DNA from: Burkholderiaceae bacterium
Lineage (GTDB): Bacteria; Pseudomonadota; Gammaproteobacteria; Burkholderiales; Burkholderiaceae_C
Assembly: GCA_031276435.1 (NCBI GenBank)
Contig: JAISNB010000091.1
Location: 1-14,031, forward strand
DNA length: 14,031 bases
Reading direction: 5' to 3'
Notes under the pieces: generated by a model
What the model saw: the letters and a program-made list of their open reading frames with translations, nothing else
What the model was told of the DNA's origin: nothing
Databases searched by the model: none
Program-made: the position numbers and the translations under genes
Shown here: piece after piece, positions 6,652 through 14,031 of the stretch
Layout: each line of letters opens with the position of its first letter
Position numbering within the stretch: the first letter of the stretch is position 1

Positions 6652-6670
6652 GGCTGGCTGCGCGCCAGCC
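6652..6670 (+). repeat. Hairpin just after the receptor stop codon
   Basis: GGCTGGC (6652-6658) pairs perfectly with GCCAGCC (6664-6670) around the loop TGCGC, starting 9 bases after the receptor stop. No T-run follows, so it is not a classic terminator. It may protect the receptor mRNA end or attenuate read-through into the Fur-like gene. Confidence 0.45.
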
Positions 6671-6694
6671 CGCAACTGAAGGCCCAACAATCTG

Positions 6695-7243
6695 ATGAGC
6701 ACCAACCAGCATTCGCGCGGCCAGCACCCCGCACCAAGTCCTGGCACGCGAGCGCGAAGGCCCGCGTGGAGTTTCAGGGCGCGCATCAATGCGGAGGCGG
6801 AAGTCCCCATCTTCTGGTGGCTGCGCGAGGCACGCTTGCGGCCTACCGTCGCGCGCATCAGCGCGCTGCAAGTGATGCGATTGGCTGGCGGTGACGGTCT
6901 CACAGTCGAACAGGTCTATCGCCAGTTGCACTTGCGCGGCACGCCCACCAGCCTCGCCACCGTCTACCGGATCATGCACGAACTCGAATCTGCGGGCTTG
7001 CTGCGGCGTGAACCGAGCGACGCGCGCAAGGCACTCTACCGCCTGCCTCTCTCTGATCCAGAAGCGGCTGGGCTGCGGGTGATTTGCCCAGTCACAGGGG
7101 ACGCCATTCCGCTCGACGAGCCGCAACTGCACAGGTACCTTCTGGCCGCTGCCGCGCAGGTGGGAATCGATCTGCGCGGCCAACCGCTCGCCATCCAACT
7201 GGCGCAAGCGCGTCGCGCCGCTCCTAGCTCGCCGGATCCATGA
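6695..7243 (+). CDS. Divergent Fur-superfamily regulator lacking usual metal ligands
   Basis: A 182-residue protein with a Fur-type winged helix at about 40-116: LREARLRPTVARISALQVM, LTVEQVYRQLHLRGTPTSLATVYRIMHELESAGLLRR and KALYRLP. These match the DNA-binding domain closely, including the SLATVYR recognition helix. The dimerisation half is recognisable (VICPVTGDAIPLDEPQLHRYLLAAAAQVGIDLRG), but the usual HHDH segment is replaced by DPEAAGL. Only the first Cys of the CxxC zinc motif remains (C131; the second is T134). An Arg/Pro-rich N-terminal extension of about 35 residues is atypical. GAAGG lies 12 bases before the ATG, rather far, so a later start is possible. It lies 51 bases after the receptor and probably controls it, but metal-dependent action is doubtful. 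Its 3' end overlaps the convergent kinase gene by 20 bases. Confidence 0.8.
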   Translation: MSTNQHSRGQHPAPSPGTRARRPAWSFRARINAEAEVPIFWWLREARLRPTVARISALQVMRLAGGDGLTVEQVYRQLHLRGTPTSLATVYRIMHELESAGLLRREPSDARKALYRLPLSDPEAAGLRVICPVTGDAIPLDEPQLHRYLLAAAAQVGIDLRGQPLAIQLAQARRAAPSSPDP

Positions 7244-8555
7244 GCTTCGGGTCGATCCGCGCGAGCGGCAGGGCAATCTGAACGAGCAGGCCGCCTCCGG
7301 CCCGGTTGCCCACGGTAATTGTTCCATGGTGGCTCTGGATGGCGCGGCGAGCAATCGCCAGGCCCAGGCCATAGCCCTCGGTGAATTCGCCGCCGGGTAC
7401 GCGCACGAAAGGCTCCAGCACGTGTTCCAACTGATTCTCCGGAATCCCTGGCCCGCGGTCTCCAATACGCACAATTGCCTCGTGCTCCCCCGCCAACCTC
7501 CCGTCGGTGAGATGGACCTCAACGGCTTGTCCCTGCGGGGAAAATTGCAGGGCATTGCGCAGAATGTTTTCCAGCGCACGGCGTATCAGCTCGGCACTGC
7601 CCTGCAGCAAGACCTGCCGTTGCGGGTCGTCGATCCGCAACTGGATATCGATGCCCTGGCTGCGGGCCTCGAAGCGCGCATCGACCACCAAAGTCTCAAG
7701 CAGTACCTTCAGATCGAAATAGGCGTCAATGTCCGCGACGCCGCTCTCATACCGGGACAGCGACAGCAACTCGCCCACGAGTTGGTCCAATCGCGCCACT
7801 TCCGACTCGATGCGCCGCAGGGACTCCCGCGGCACGCCACCGGCCTGCCTCACCAGTGCGACGGCAAGTGAAATGCGCGCCAAGGGCGAGCGGAATTCAT
7901 GGCTGACATCGTGCAGCAATTGGTCGCGCGCCCGCACCAAGTGTTGCAACTGCTCGGCCATGCGGTCGAAGTCCTTGGCCAGATCGGCGATTTCGTCGCG
8001 GCGACGGCCCATCACAGGTTGCAGCCGGGTGTCGAGACGCCCGTTGGCCAAGTCATGGAAGCCTTCCCTCAAGGACAGCATGGGACGCGTCAGATACCAC
8101 GCCAGCGCCGCGCTGAACAAAAGCCCGCCGAGCATCGACGGGATCGCCCAGTCCAGCGGAATCTGAAAGAAGTAGCGCCAATGCCAATCCGGCTTTTTGC
8201 CGGGAAGCCGGTAACTGACTTGCCATGATGCCCCCTGTGGATCGACCGCCTGTGTCCACAGCACATCGGCGTCGTGTGATCGTGGCGTTGCGGGGCCATC
8301 CTCAACGACCGACAGGCGGTTCCATTCCGACTCCGGCCAATTGCGCACAACCTCCCGGTAACGCTCCAGACCGCCTGTCTCCAGCGCCAGCCGGGCGGCC
8401 GACAGGTGGATCGGCGCCACGGACTCTGCGACCGAACGGGTGTGGGACGTGGTGTCGCCCCACAGAAGATAGAACACCGCCCAGACCAGTTGAATGATGA
8501 CGAAACTTGTGATCGTGAAACCAGCGAGGATTTTCCAGATCAGACGCAGTTTCAT
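7224..8555 (-). CDS. Sensor histidine kinase, CpxA-like
   Basis: Membrane histidine kinase of the OmpR-partner class, 443 residues. Order: transmembrane helix (about 9-31), periplasmic sensor region of about 100 residues with no recognised fold, second helix (about 135-155), HAMP (156-208), HisKA with HDVSHEFRSP where H219 is the expected phosphorylated residue, and an HATPase domain with N-box ENILRNALQFSP, G1 DRGPGIP and G2 GYGLGLA. All catalytic motifs are present. It overlaps the regulator gene by 4 bases (ATGA), so the pair is co-translated. The signal is unknown; the neighbours suggest iron, siderophore or envelope stress. Motif layout resembles CpxA/RstB, which is not enough to name it. 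Confidence 0.92.
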   Translation of the reverse strand: MKLRLIWKILAGFTITSFVIIQLVWAVFYLLWGDTTSHTRSVAESVAPIHLSAARLALETGGLERYREVVRNWPESEWNRLSVVEDGPATPRSHDADVLWTQAVDPQGASWQVSYRLPGKKPDWHWRYFFQIPLDWAIPSMLGGLLFSAALAWYLTRPMLSLREGFHDLANGRLDTRLQPVMGRRRDEIADLAKDFDRMAEQLQHLVRARDQLLHDVSHEFRSPLARISLAVALVRQAGGVPRESLRRIESEVARLDQLVGELLSLSRYESGVADIDAYFDLKVLLETLVVDARFEARSQGIDIQLRIDDPQRQVLLQGSAELIRRALENILRNALQFSPQGQAVEVHLTDGRLAGEHEAIVRIGDRGPGIPENQLEHVLEPFVRVPGGEFTEGYGLGLAIARRAIQSHHGTITVGNRAGGGLLVQIALPLARIDPKLMDPAS

Positions 8556-9265
8556 TCGTCGTCCTTGAGCCGGTAGCCGATGCCGCGCACCGTCTCGATC
8601 TCGATTGCCGCCGCGCCGACATTGGCGAGCTTCTGGCGGATGTTGCTGATGTGCACATCCAGGCTGCGGTCATACGGTTCGCGTCGGCGCTCCAGTGCCT
8701 CACGGTACAGGTCATCCTTGGATTTGACCAGACCGCGCGCCCGGATCAGCACCTCCAGCACATTGAACTCCGAGACGGTCAACTCGACAGACTCGGCCTG
8801 CCAGAGAACCTTGCGCTTGCCGGGCAGAAGTTCCAGCCCTCCGAGCACAAATCGCTCGTTGGTTTCAACGCGATTGACGGAAGGGCGACGGCGCAAGACG
8901 GCGCGGATGCGCGCCAACAGCTCGCGCAGGTCACAGGGCTTGGGCACATAGTCGTCCGCGCCCATCTCCAGACCAATGACCCGATCCAGATTATCGCCAC
9001 GGGCAGTGAGCATGATGATCGGCACATCGCTTTGGCGGCGGATTTCGCGCAGCGCATCGATGCCATTCATGCCCGGCATCATGATGTCCAGAATCACCAC
9101 GTCGTACAGATCCGCCAAGGCCGCTTCGACGCCCTCGCGCCCATTGCGCACGACCTTGGTGGCAAAGCCTTCGACGGACAAATAGGTCGAGAGCATCTCG
9201 CCCAGGGCAGCGTCGTCGTCCACCAGCAATATTCGCAAGCCGCTCTCCAGTGTTGTGATCTTCAA
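8552..9265 (-). CDS. OmpR/CpxR-family response regulator
   Basis: DNA-binding regulator partner of the adjacent kinase, 237 residues. The receiver domain (about 10-125) has the acidic pair D16/D17, phospho-acceptor D60 in VVILDIMMPG, T87 and K109 in VPKP. The C-terminal winged helix (about 138-235) has LTVSEFNVLEVLI, the recognition region RSLDVHISNIRQKL and the wing ETVRGIGYRL. No ATG is available: the frame is closed by TAG just upstream of a TTG at 9265, which is the longest start. A second TTG (codon 10, 9238) follows a GGAGAG and is an alternative that still keeps the full receiver. It probably controls the divergent exporter operon across the 138-base gap. Confidence 0.92.
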   Translation of the reverse strand: MKITTLESGLRILLVDDDAALGEMLSTYLSVEGFATKVVRNGREGVEAALADLYDVVILDIMMPGMNGIDALREIRRQSDVPIIMLTARGDNLDRVIGLEMGADDYVPKPCDLRELLARIRAVLRRRPSVNRVETNERFVLGGLELLPGKRKVLWQAESVELTVSEFNVLEVLIRARGLVKSKDDLYREALERRREPYDRSLDVHISNIRQKLANVGAAAIEIETVRGIGYRLKDDE

Positions 9266-9403
9266 AGTCTAGCGCCGTCTTGTCTTCGCGGCATCCATGT
9301 TTACGGATTCTTGACGATTACTTTTGCATCCCTTGCCACACCCTTGCCGTGATTTCGGATGCAATGTCCGGACACCTTGCTTTTCGACGGTCTCCGGCAT
9401 TCG
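9266..9403. promoter_or_regulatory. Divergent control region between regulator and exporter operon
   Basis: The short gap between two divergent operons should hold both promoters and the response-regulator operator. Its AT-richest part is 9298-9330. TTGACG at 9311-9316 could be a -35 box for the exporter, but no good -10 lies at the right distance. On the - strand the segment contains GTAAT and CGTAAA spaced 17 bases apart, not the 5-base spacing of a CpxR box. The promoter positions are therefore undetermined. Confidence 0.45.
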
Positions 9404-10600
9404 ATGAAACCACCTTCTCTCAAATCCGTGACATTGGCGGCGGGCCTGATCCTGGCGCTGGGCTGCGCCGGATACCTGGCCATCGGCCAGCATGGCCCGG
9501 GCATTCCTGCATACATCACGGCACGTGCCGCCGTTCAGGACATCGAGCGCGCGGTTCTGGCCAGCGCCGTGCTGGAGCCAGCCAGACTGGTCACGGTCGG
9601 CGCGCGCGCATCCGGCCAAGTGGTCAAGCTGCACGTGGCGCTGGGCGACACCGTAAAGGCCGGTCAGTTGATCGCCGAGATCGATTCGCAGCCCCAGCGC
9701 AACGCGCTCAACAACGCACAGGCCGCGCTGGACAGTGTGAAAGCGCAGCGCGCGGCCCGCCAGGTCAACCTCCAACAAGCCGGGCGTGTGCTTGTGCGCC
9801 AGGACAACCTGCTGCGCCTGGACGCAACTTCACGCGACACTTACGAAACCGCGCTTGCCAACCGCGACGCGCTGGTGGCCGAAATTGCCGCGCTCGACGC
9901 GCAGATCCGCCAGCAGGCCGCCGCCGTGGAGACCGCGCGCACCGACCTGGGTTACACGCGCATCGTCGCGCCAATTGCAGGTACCGTAATCGCCGTGCTG
10001 ACCGAGGAAGGGCGCACCGTCAACGCCTTCCAGTCGGCACCGGCCATTGTCATGTTGGCCCAGTTGACCGTGATGAAAGTGAAGGCCGAAATATCGGAAG
10101 CCGACGTCATCCGCGTGCGGCCGGGTCAGAAGGCGTACTTCACCATCCTGGGCGACACCGCCAGGCGCTACTACGCCACGCTCCAGACGGTGGAGCCAGC
10201 ACCCACATCCATCGTCAGCAAGGCCGAACAAGTCGGCATCTCCGGCGCCAGCCAGGGTTCGGCCGCCACCAAGACAGCGATCTACTACAACGGCTCGTTC
10301 GAGATGCCCAACCCCGACGGCGTACTGCGCCCCATGATGACGGCGCAGGTCCATATCGTGCAGGACGAGGCAAAGCAAGTCGTCACCATACCCGTGACGG
10401 CACTGGGCGAGCGGCAGGCCGACGGCAGCCAGGAGGTTCGCGTCGTTGGCGAAGATGGCCGCGCGTTGCCGCGCCGGATCCAGACCGGACTCAACAACGG
10501 CGTGCTGGTCCAGGTACTGTCGGGTCTTGCGGCTGGCGATCGCGTGGTGATCGGCGACGCCTCGCAAGCCGTGCCGGGCGGCGAGAATTGGGGGCGTTGA
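9404..10600 (+). CDS. MacA/PvdR-type periplasmic adaptor protein
   Basis: Membrane fusion protein linking the ABC transporter to the outer-membrane channel. With the ATG at 9404 it has 398 residues and the expected N-terminal membrane anchor (about 7-25). The first lipoyl half (VTVGARASGQVVKLHVALGDTVKAGQ) is followed by an alpha-helical hairpin rich in Ala/Gln/Arg, then the second lipoyl half (LGYTRIVAPIAGTVIAV) and the beta-barrel with SEADVIRVRPGQKAYFTILGD. MacA-typical phrases NPDGVLRPMMTAQVHI and VTIPVTALG follow. An upstream in-frame ATG at 9359 would add 15 unlikely residues before the anchor; neither start has a clear ribosome binding site. The transporter gene starts 1 base after the stop. 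The length also fits PvdR of the Pseudomonas pyoverdine pump. Confidence 0.9.
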   Translation: MKPPSLKSVTLAAGLILALGCAGYLAIGQHGPGIPAYITARAAVQDIERAVLASAVLEPARLVTVGARASGQVVKLHVALGDTVKAGQLIAEIDSQPQRNALNNAQAALDSVKAQRAARQVNLQQAGRVLVRQDNLLRLDATSRDTYETALANRDALVAEIAALDAQIRQQAAAVETARTDLGYTRIVAPIAGTVIAVLTEEGRTVNAFQSAPAIVMLAQLTVMKVKAEISEADVIRVRPGQKAYFTILGDTARRYYATLQTVEPAPTSIVSKAEQVGISGASQGSAATKTAIYYNGSFEMPNPDGVLRPMMTAQVHIVQDEAKQVVTIPVTALGERQADGSQEVRVVGEDGRALPRRIQTGLNNGVLVQVLSGLAAGDRVVIGDASQAVPGGENWGR

Positions 10601-10601
10601 G

Positions 10602-12575
10602 ATGGCCTCACCACTGATTGCGCTGGAAGGTGTCTGGCGCGAGTTCGCCAGTGGCGAGCAGACCGTCGCGGCGCTGCGCGACGTATCGCTGGCGATCGGG
10701 GCCGGGGAGATGGTGGCCATTGTCGGCGCCTCTGGCTCCGGAAAATCGACGCTGATGAACCTGCTGGGCTGCCTGGATCGTCCCAGCCGGGGCGACTACC
10801 GCTTCTCCGGCCGCCCGGTGCGCGAGCTAGATCACGAAGAACTGGCGCGGCTGCGCCGCGAGCATTTCGGCTTCATTTTCCAGCGCTATCAGCTCCTGCC
10901 GGACCTGACGGCGCGGGCCAACGTCGAGGTACCGGCCCTGTACGCCGGTATGCTGGCGCCGCAACGGCGGCTGCGTGCCGAGGCACTGCTTGACCAGATC
11001 GGGCTGGCGGCGCGTGGGCGGCACAGGCCGGGCCAGCTCTCGGGCGGGCAGCAGCAGCGTGTATCGATTGCGCGGGCGCTCATGAACGGCGGCGAGGTGA
11101 TCCTGGCCGACGAGCCGACCGGTGCGCTGGACAGCAAGAGCGGCGAGGAGGTGATGGACATCCTGCGCGCGCTGCACCGCGCGGGACACACCATCATCCT
11201 GGTCACGCACGACATGAAGGTGGCAGGCCACGCCGACCGCATCATCGAACTGGCCGACGGGCGGATCGTCGCCGACCGCCAGATAACGGCTCGCGCGCCG
11301 GACAATGCGCCGCCGCGGATAGCAACCGTGGCTTTCACCGGCGCGCGACGGACGCGCTGGTCGCCGCGCGCTCAGCGGGAACGACTGGAAGAAGCATTGC
11401 GCATGGCGCTGCGGGTCATGGCCGTGCATCCGTTGCGCGCCTTCCTGACCATGCTGGGCATCATGATCGGTATCGCCTCCGTGGTGCTCATGGTAGGCGT
11501 CGGCGAGGGCGCCAGGCACAAAGTGCTGGCCGGGGTCAGCCAGTTGGGCACGCACACCATCGAGCTGTGGGCCGGGGGCGGCTGGGGTGACCCGGATGCC
11601 GAGCGCAAAAGGGGCCTGGAGGTCGGCGACGCCGAAGCGCTCGCGCGCGAGCACTATCTGGCAGGCGCGTCGCCAGTGATACAAACCTCTGTGCAGGCGC
11701 GCCACGGTGCCATCGCCGCGACGGCCAGCGTCACGGGCGTCAATGAGCGGTACCCGGACATCCTTGGATTGCGGCTGGCCGCGGGCACCTGGTTCGACGC
11801 CGACGCGCTGGCGCATCGCGCGCAAGACGTGGTGATCGATCCCGCCGCGCGCCGGACGCTGTTTCCGCACAGTGATCCAATCGGCCAGATCATCATGCTG
11901 GGCGGCGTGCCCGCGCGCGTGGTGGGCGTGGTGGCGCCCAGCGCCTCGCTCAACCGCTGGCCGGGCGGGCAGAACGTGAGCATCTTCGCGCCCCACACGA
12001 TGGTCTCGGACCGCCTCACCGGCAAGACGCGCCTGGACAGCATCATCGTGCGCGTGGCCAATCACGCGCCGCCCGCGGCCGCCGAGCACGCCATGATGCG
12101 GCTACTGGCCCTGCGCCGGGGCAATTCGGAAGTCTTTGTGCAAAACGCCGACGGCGTGCGCAAAACGCTCGAAGCCACCTCGTCGACCATGACGTTGCTG
12201 ATTACGTCGATTGCCGTCATCGCTCTGATCGTGGGTGGCATCGGCGTGATGAACATCATGCTGGTGAGCGTGACCGAACGCACGCGCGAGATCGGTGTGC
12301 GCATGGCAATCGGCGCGCGGCGCGGCGACATCCTGCGCCAGTTCCTCGTCGAAGCCGTTCTTGTGTGCCTGGTCGGGGGACTGACTGGCATCGCGCTGGC
12401 CTGGGCCACTGGCGCGGTACTGCCCTGGCTTGCACCTACGATCAAGGTGATCCACAGCCCGAACGCCATCGCCGCCACGTTCGTTTTCGCCTGCCTCACC
12501 GGCATCCTGTTTGGCTACCTGCCAGCGCGCAACGCGGCGCGCCTGGATCCCGTCGCGGCCCTGTCCAGCGAATGA
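10602..12575 (+). CDS. macB: MacB/PvdT-type ABC transporter, fused ATPase and permease
   Basis: Non-canonical ABC protein that works as a mechanotransmitter: it does not carry substrate through the membrane but drives periplasmic substrate through a TolC-type channel. The 657 residues comprise an N-terminal ATPase (1-225) with Walker A GASGSGKS (42-49), Q-loop Q94, signature LSGGQ (146-150), Walker B VILADEP (166-172) and H203. A linker leads to TM1 (about 281-303), a large periplasmic domain (about 305-535) and three C-terminal helices, including VGGIGVMNIMLVSVTERTRE and the end GYLPARNAARLDP. All catalytic residues are present and the length matches MacB. Known MacB substrates are macrolides, enterotoxin and protoporphyrin; PvdT relatives export siderophores. 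Context favours the latter but does not prove it. It overlaps the NodT gene by 4 bases. Confidence 0.93.
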   Translation: MASPLIALEGVWREFASGEQTVAALRDVSLAIGAGEMVAIVGASGSGKSTLMNLLGCLDRPSRGDYRFSGRPVRELDHEELARLRREHFGFIFQRYQLLPDLTARANVEVPALYAGMLAPQRRLRAEALLDQIGLAARGRHRPGQLSGGQQQRVSIARALMNGGEVILADEPTGALDSKSGEEVMDILRALHRAGHTIILVTHDMKVAGHADRIIELADGRIVADRQITARAPDNAPPRIATVAFTGARRTRWSPRAQRERLEEALRMALRVMAVHPLRAFLTMLGIMIGIASVVLMVGVGEGARHKVLAGVSQLGTHTIELWAGGGWGDPDAERKRGLEVGDAEALAREHYLAGASPVIQTSVQARHGAIAATASVTGVNERYPDILGLRLAAGTWFDADALAHRAQDVVIDPAARRTLFPHSDPIGQIIMLGGVPARVVGVVAPSASLNRWPGGQNVSIFAPHTMVSDRLTGKTRLDSIIVRVANHAPPAAAEHAMMRLLALRRGNSEVFVQNADGVRKTLEATSSTMTLLITSIAVIALIVGGIGVMNIMLVSVTERTREIGVRMAIGARRGDILRQFLVEAVLVCLVGGLTGIALAWATGAVLPWLAPTIKVIHSPNAIAATFVFACLTGILFGYLPARNAARLDPVAALSSE

Positions 12576-14005
12576 GCATGAAAACCTCTCCCTCTTCCCG
12601 ATTGCTCCGTGTCGTGTGCGCCCTGGCCGGTGGCGTTGCGCTGTGCTGCGTGACGGGCTGCGCGGTGCGGACACCTTTCGTATCGCCTGCCAGCCATTTG
12701 CCCGACACCTGGACGAATGGCGCGATCACGGCCACCGACGGCGGCGGCGGTGCAACCCTCACGCCCGTCGTGCAAGCCCTGCTGTCCCCTGACGCTCGGC
12801 TGCGCGGACTACTGGAGCAAGTCGAATCCAGCAACCAGGAGTTCACTGCGAGCGCGCTGAAGCTGCATCGTGCCCAACTGCAATCCGGCCTCGCCGACAT
12901 CGCCCTCTGGCCGCAGCCGACAGTCGGCGCGAACATGCAGCGCAGTCGGCCACTGGATTCAGGCGCTCCGACAGCCCGCAGCCAGGGCGTCAATATGGCG
13001 CTGGCTTACGAAGTGGACCTTTGGAGCCGGCTGGGCAGCGAGCGCGACATGGCGCAGTGGGAAGCCCGCGCGAGCGCTGCGGACCGGCGCAACCTGCGCA
13101 TCACGCTGTTGGCTACGGCTGCCACGCTCTACTTCCGCCTGGGCCTGATCAACGAGCAAATTCGCGCCAACACGGCCAGTCTGTCCAATGCACGCCGCGT
13201 GCTCGAACTGGTGCAGGCGCAGTACACCCATGGCGTGGCCTCCGCGCTCGAATTGGCCGAGGCGCGGCAAGTGGTGCAAAGCGAGCAAGCCAGTGCCGAG
13301 CAACTTGTGCAATTGCGGGTGGAAGCGCGCAATGCGCTGGGTGTGCTGGCGGACGGGCGCGACCTATCCGCCTATGAGCCGGACGGCCTGCCGGAGCGCG
13401 CTCCTCCCCCGGCGCCAGCAGGCTTGCCAGCGGCTCTGCTGTCGCAGCGGCCAGACCTCCAGGCCGCAGAGCTGCGCCTGCGCCGCAGCCTCGCGGCGGT
13501 GGACGCGGCGCGCGCTTCGTTCTACCCAAGCCTGAATCTCACCCTCTCGGGCGGCAGTTCCAGCGAGGATCTGCGCGGCATGCTGTCCAACCCGGTGGGT
13601 ACACTGGCCGCCAGCCTGGCATTGCCCTTCGTCAATGCGGAGCGGGCACGTCTGAGCACCGCAGTCGCACGCACCGAGTTCGACGAGGCGGTACTGGTGT
13701 TCCAGCAGTCACTGTTGACCGCCTTCGCCGAAGTGGACAACGCATTGTCGGCAGGGGTGCAGTTGGCGCGTGAAGGCACGCACCGGCAAGCCACGTTAGC
13801 GGACGCCCGCACGGCGGAGCGCCTGTACGAAGCGCGCTACCGCGAGGGTGCCGTGGCACTGCGCGACTGGCTTGCTGCCCAGAACAAGCGTCGGCAAGCC
13901 GAGGTGGCGCTTCTGGAGAACCGCCAGGCCCGTCTCGTCAATGCGGTGGCCACATTGAAGGCCCTCGGAATAGCGATGACGATGCCCGTCGGCGAACGCG
14001 ACTGA
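12572..14005 (+). CDS. NodT-family outer-membrane efflux lipoprotein (TolC/OpmQ-like)
   Basis: Outer-membrane channel of a tripartite exporter. The frame is open upstream of 12572, but the ATG there overlaps the transporter stop (ATGA) and starts a lipoprotein signal, MSMKTSPSSRLLRVVCALAG...CCVTGC with lipidated Cys30, so this start (or the ATG at 12578) is right. The 477-residue product shows two OEP repeats: the first with NQEFTASALKLHRAQLQSGLADIALWPQ and VNMALAYEVDLWSRLG, the second with LLSQRPDLQAAELRLRRSLAAVDAARASFYPSLNL and SLALPFVNAERARL. The RPDLQAAE and ARASFYPSLNL motifs are diagnostic of NodT. Size matches OpmQ (about 474). No hairpin terminator is visible in the 26 bases after it. 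Confidence 0.92.
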   Translation: MSMKTSPSSRLLRVVCALAGGVALCCVTGCAVRTPFVSPASHLPDTWTNGAITATDGGGGATLTPVVQALLSPDARLRGLLEQVESSNQEFTASALKLHRAQLQSGLADIALWPQPTVGANMQRSRPLDSGAPTARSQGVNMALAYEVDLWSRLGSERDMAQWEARASAADRRNLRITLLATAATLYFRLGLINEQIRANTASLSNARRVLELVQAQYTHGVASALELAEARQVVQSEQASAEQLVQLRVEARNALGVLADGRDLSAYEPDGLPERAPPPAPAGLPAALLSQRPDLQAAELRLRRSLAAVDAARASFYPSLNLTLSGGSSSEDLRGMLSNPVGTLAASLALPFVNAERARLSTAVARTEFDEAVLVFQQSLLTAFAEVDNALSAGVQLAREGTHRQATLADARTAERLYEARYREGAVALRDWLAAQNKRRQAEVALLENRQARLVNAVATLKALGIAMTMPVGERD

Positions 14006-14031
14006 GCCGTGTGGCCAACAGGGCCTCGGCG

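Noticed and set aside
5624..7579. 651-residue open frame on the - strand
   Set aside because: It is antisense to the receptor and the Fur-like gene, both of which have strong family matches. The product is Arg/Ala-rich without any motif, as expected of a GC-rich shadow frame.
9298..9330. CpxR-type operator (GTAAA repeated with 5-base spacing)
   Set aside because: The two GTAA-like words on the - strand begin 17 bases apart, which does not match the CpxR consensus.
9280..10617. 445-residue + strand frame overlapping the adaptor gene
   Set aside because: Frame-shifted shadow of the MacA-type adaptor; the protein is Arg/Gly/His-rich with no fold signature.
10827..12089. 420-residue open frame on the - strand
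   Set aside because: Antisense to the MacB gene; no domain, no ribosome binding site, composition typical of a shadow.
1..14031. tRNA, rRNA or CRISPR arrays
   Set aside because: I saw no tRNA-like cloverleaf with CCA end, no rRNA sequence and no regularly spaced direct repeats.

Overview
This GC-rich window looks like the chromosome of a betaproteobacterium, most likely Burkholderiales and probably Comamonadaceae. The reasons are base composition, the tolB-pal-cpoB gene order, the style of the MlaB-type STAS protein, and intergenic repeats of a kind common in that group. The assignment is by recognition only; no search was run.

Region 1 (1-3300) is envelope housekeeping. The 3' end of an MlaB-like STAS protein is followed by a 292-base gap, then tolB, pal and cpoB (ybgF), all on the + strand with pal and cpoB overlapping by 4 bases. 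tolQ, tolR and tolA are not in the window. A weak hairpin plus T-run after cpoB may end the operon.

Region 2 (about 3300-4450) has no intact gene. It holds a badly decayed IS5-family transposase with several frameshifts. That relic is interrupted by a compact element of about 311 bases with imperfect 18/16-base terminal inverted repeats and a 10-base direct repeat on each side. The element is packed with hairpins and carries no credible ORF, so it looks like a MITE-type non-autonomous element. The relic marks the border between the housekeeping block and the accessory block. The last 250 bases are the leader of the next gene and contain Fur-box-like sequences.

Region 3 (4448-14005) reads as one metal/siderophore and efflux locus. 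On the + strand are a TonB-dependent siderophore receptor and a divergent Fur-superfamily regulator that has lost most of the usual metal ligands. A CpxA/CpxR-like two-component pair follows on the - strand, with histidine kinase and regulator overlapping by 4 bases. Divergent from it is a tightly packed tripartite exporter: a MacA-type adaptor, a MacB-type ABC transporter and a NodT-family outer-membrane lipoprotein. Adaptor and transporter are 1 base apart; transporter and outer-membrane gene overlap by 4 bases.

The most interesting reading is functional. A receptor for ferric siderophore sits beside a MacAB-NodT exporter whose layout and sizes resemble the Pseudomonas PvdRT-OpmQ siderophore recycling/export pump, with an unusual Fur-like protein and a two-component system between them as candidate controllers. 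No siderophore biosynthesis gene is present in the window, so use of foreign siderophores, or export of an unrelated toxic compound, are both open.
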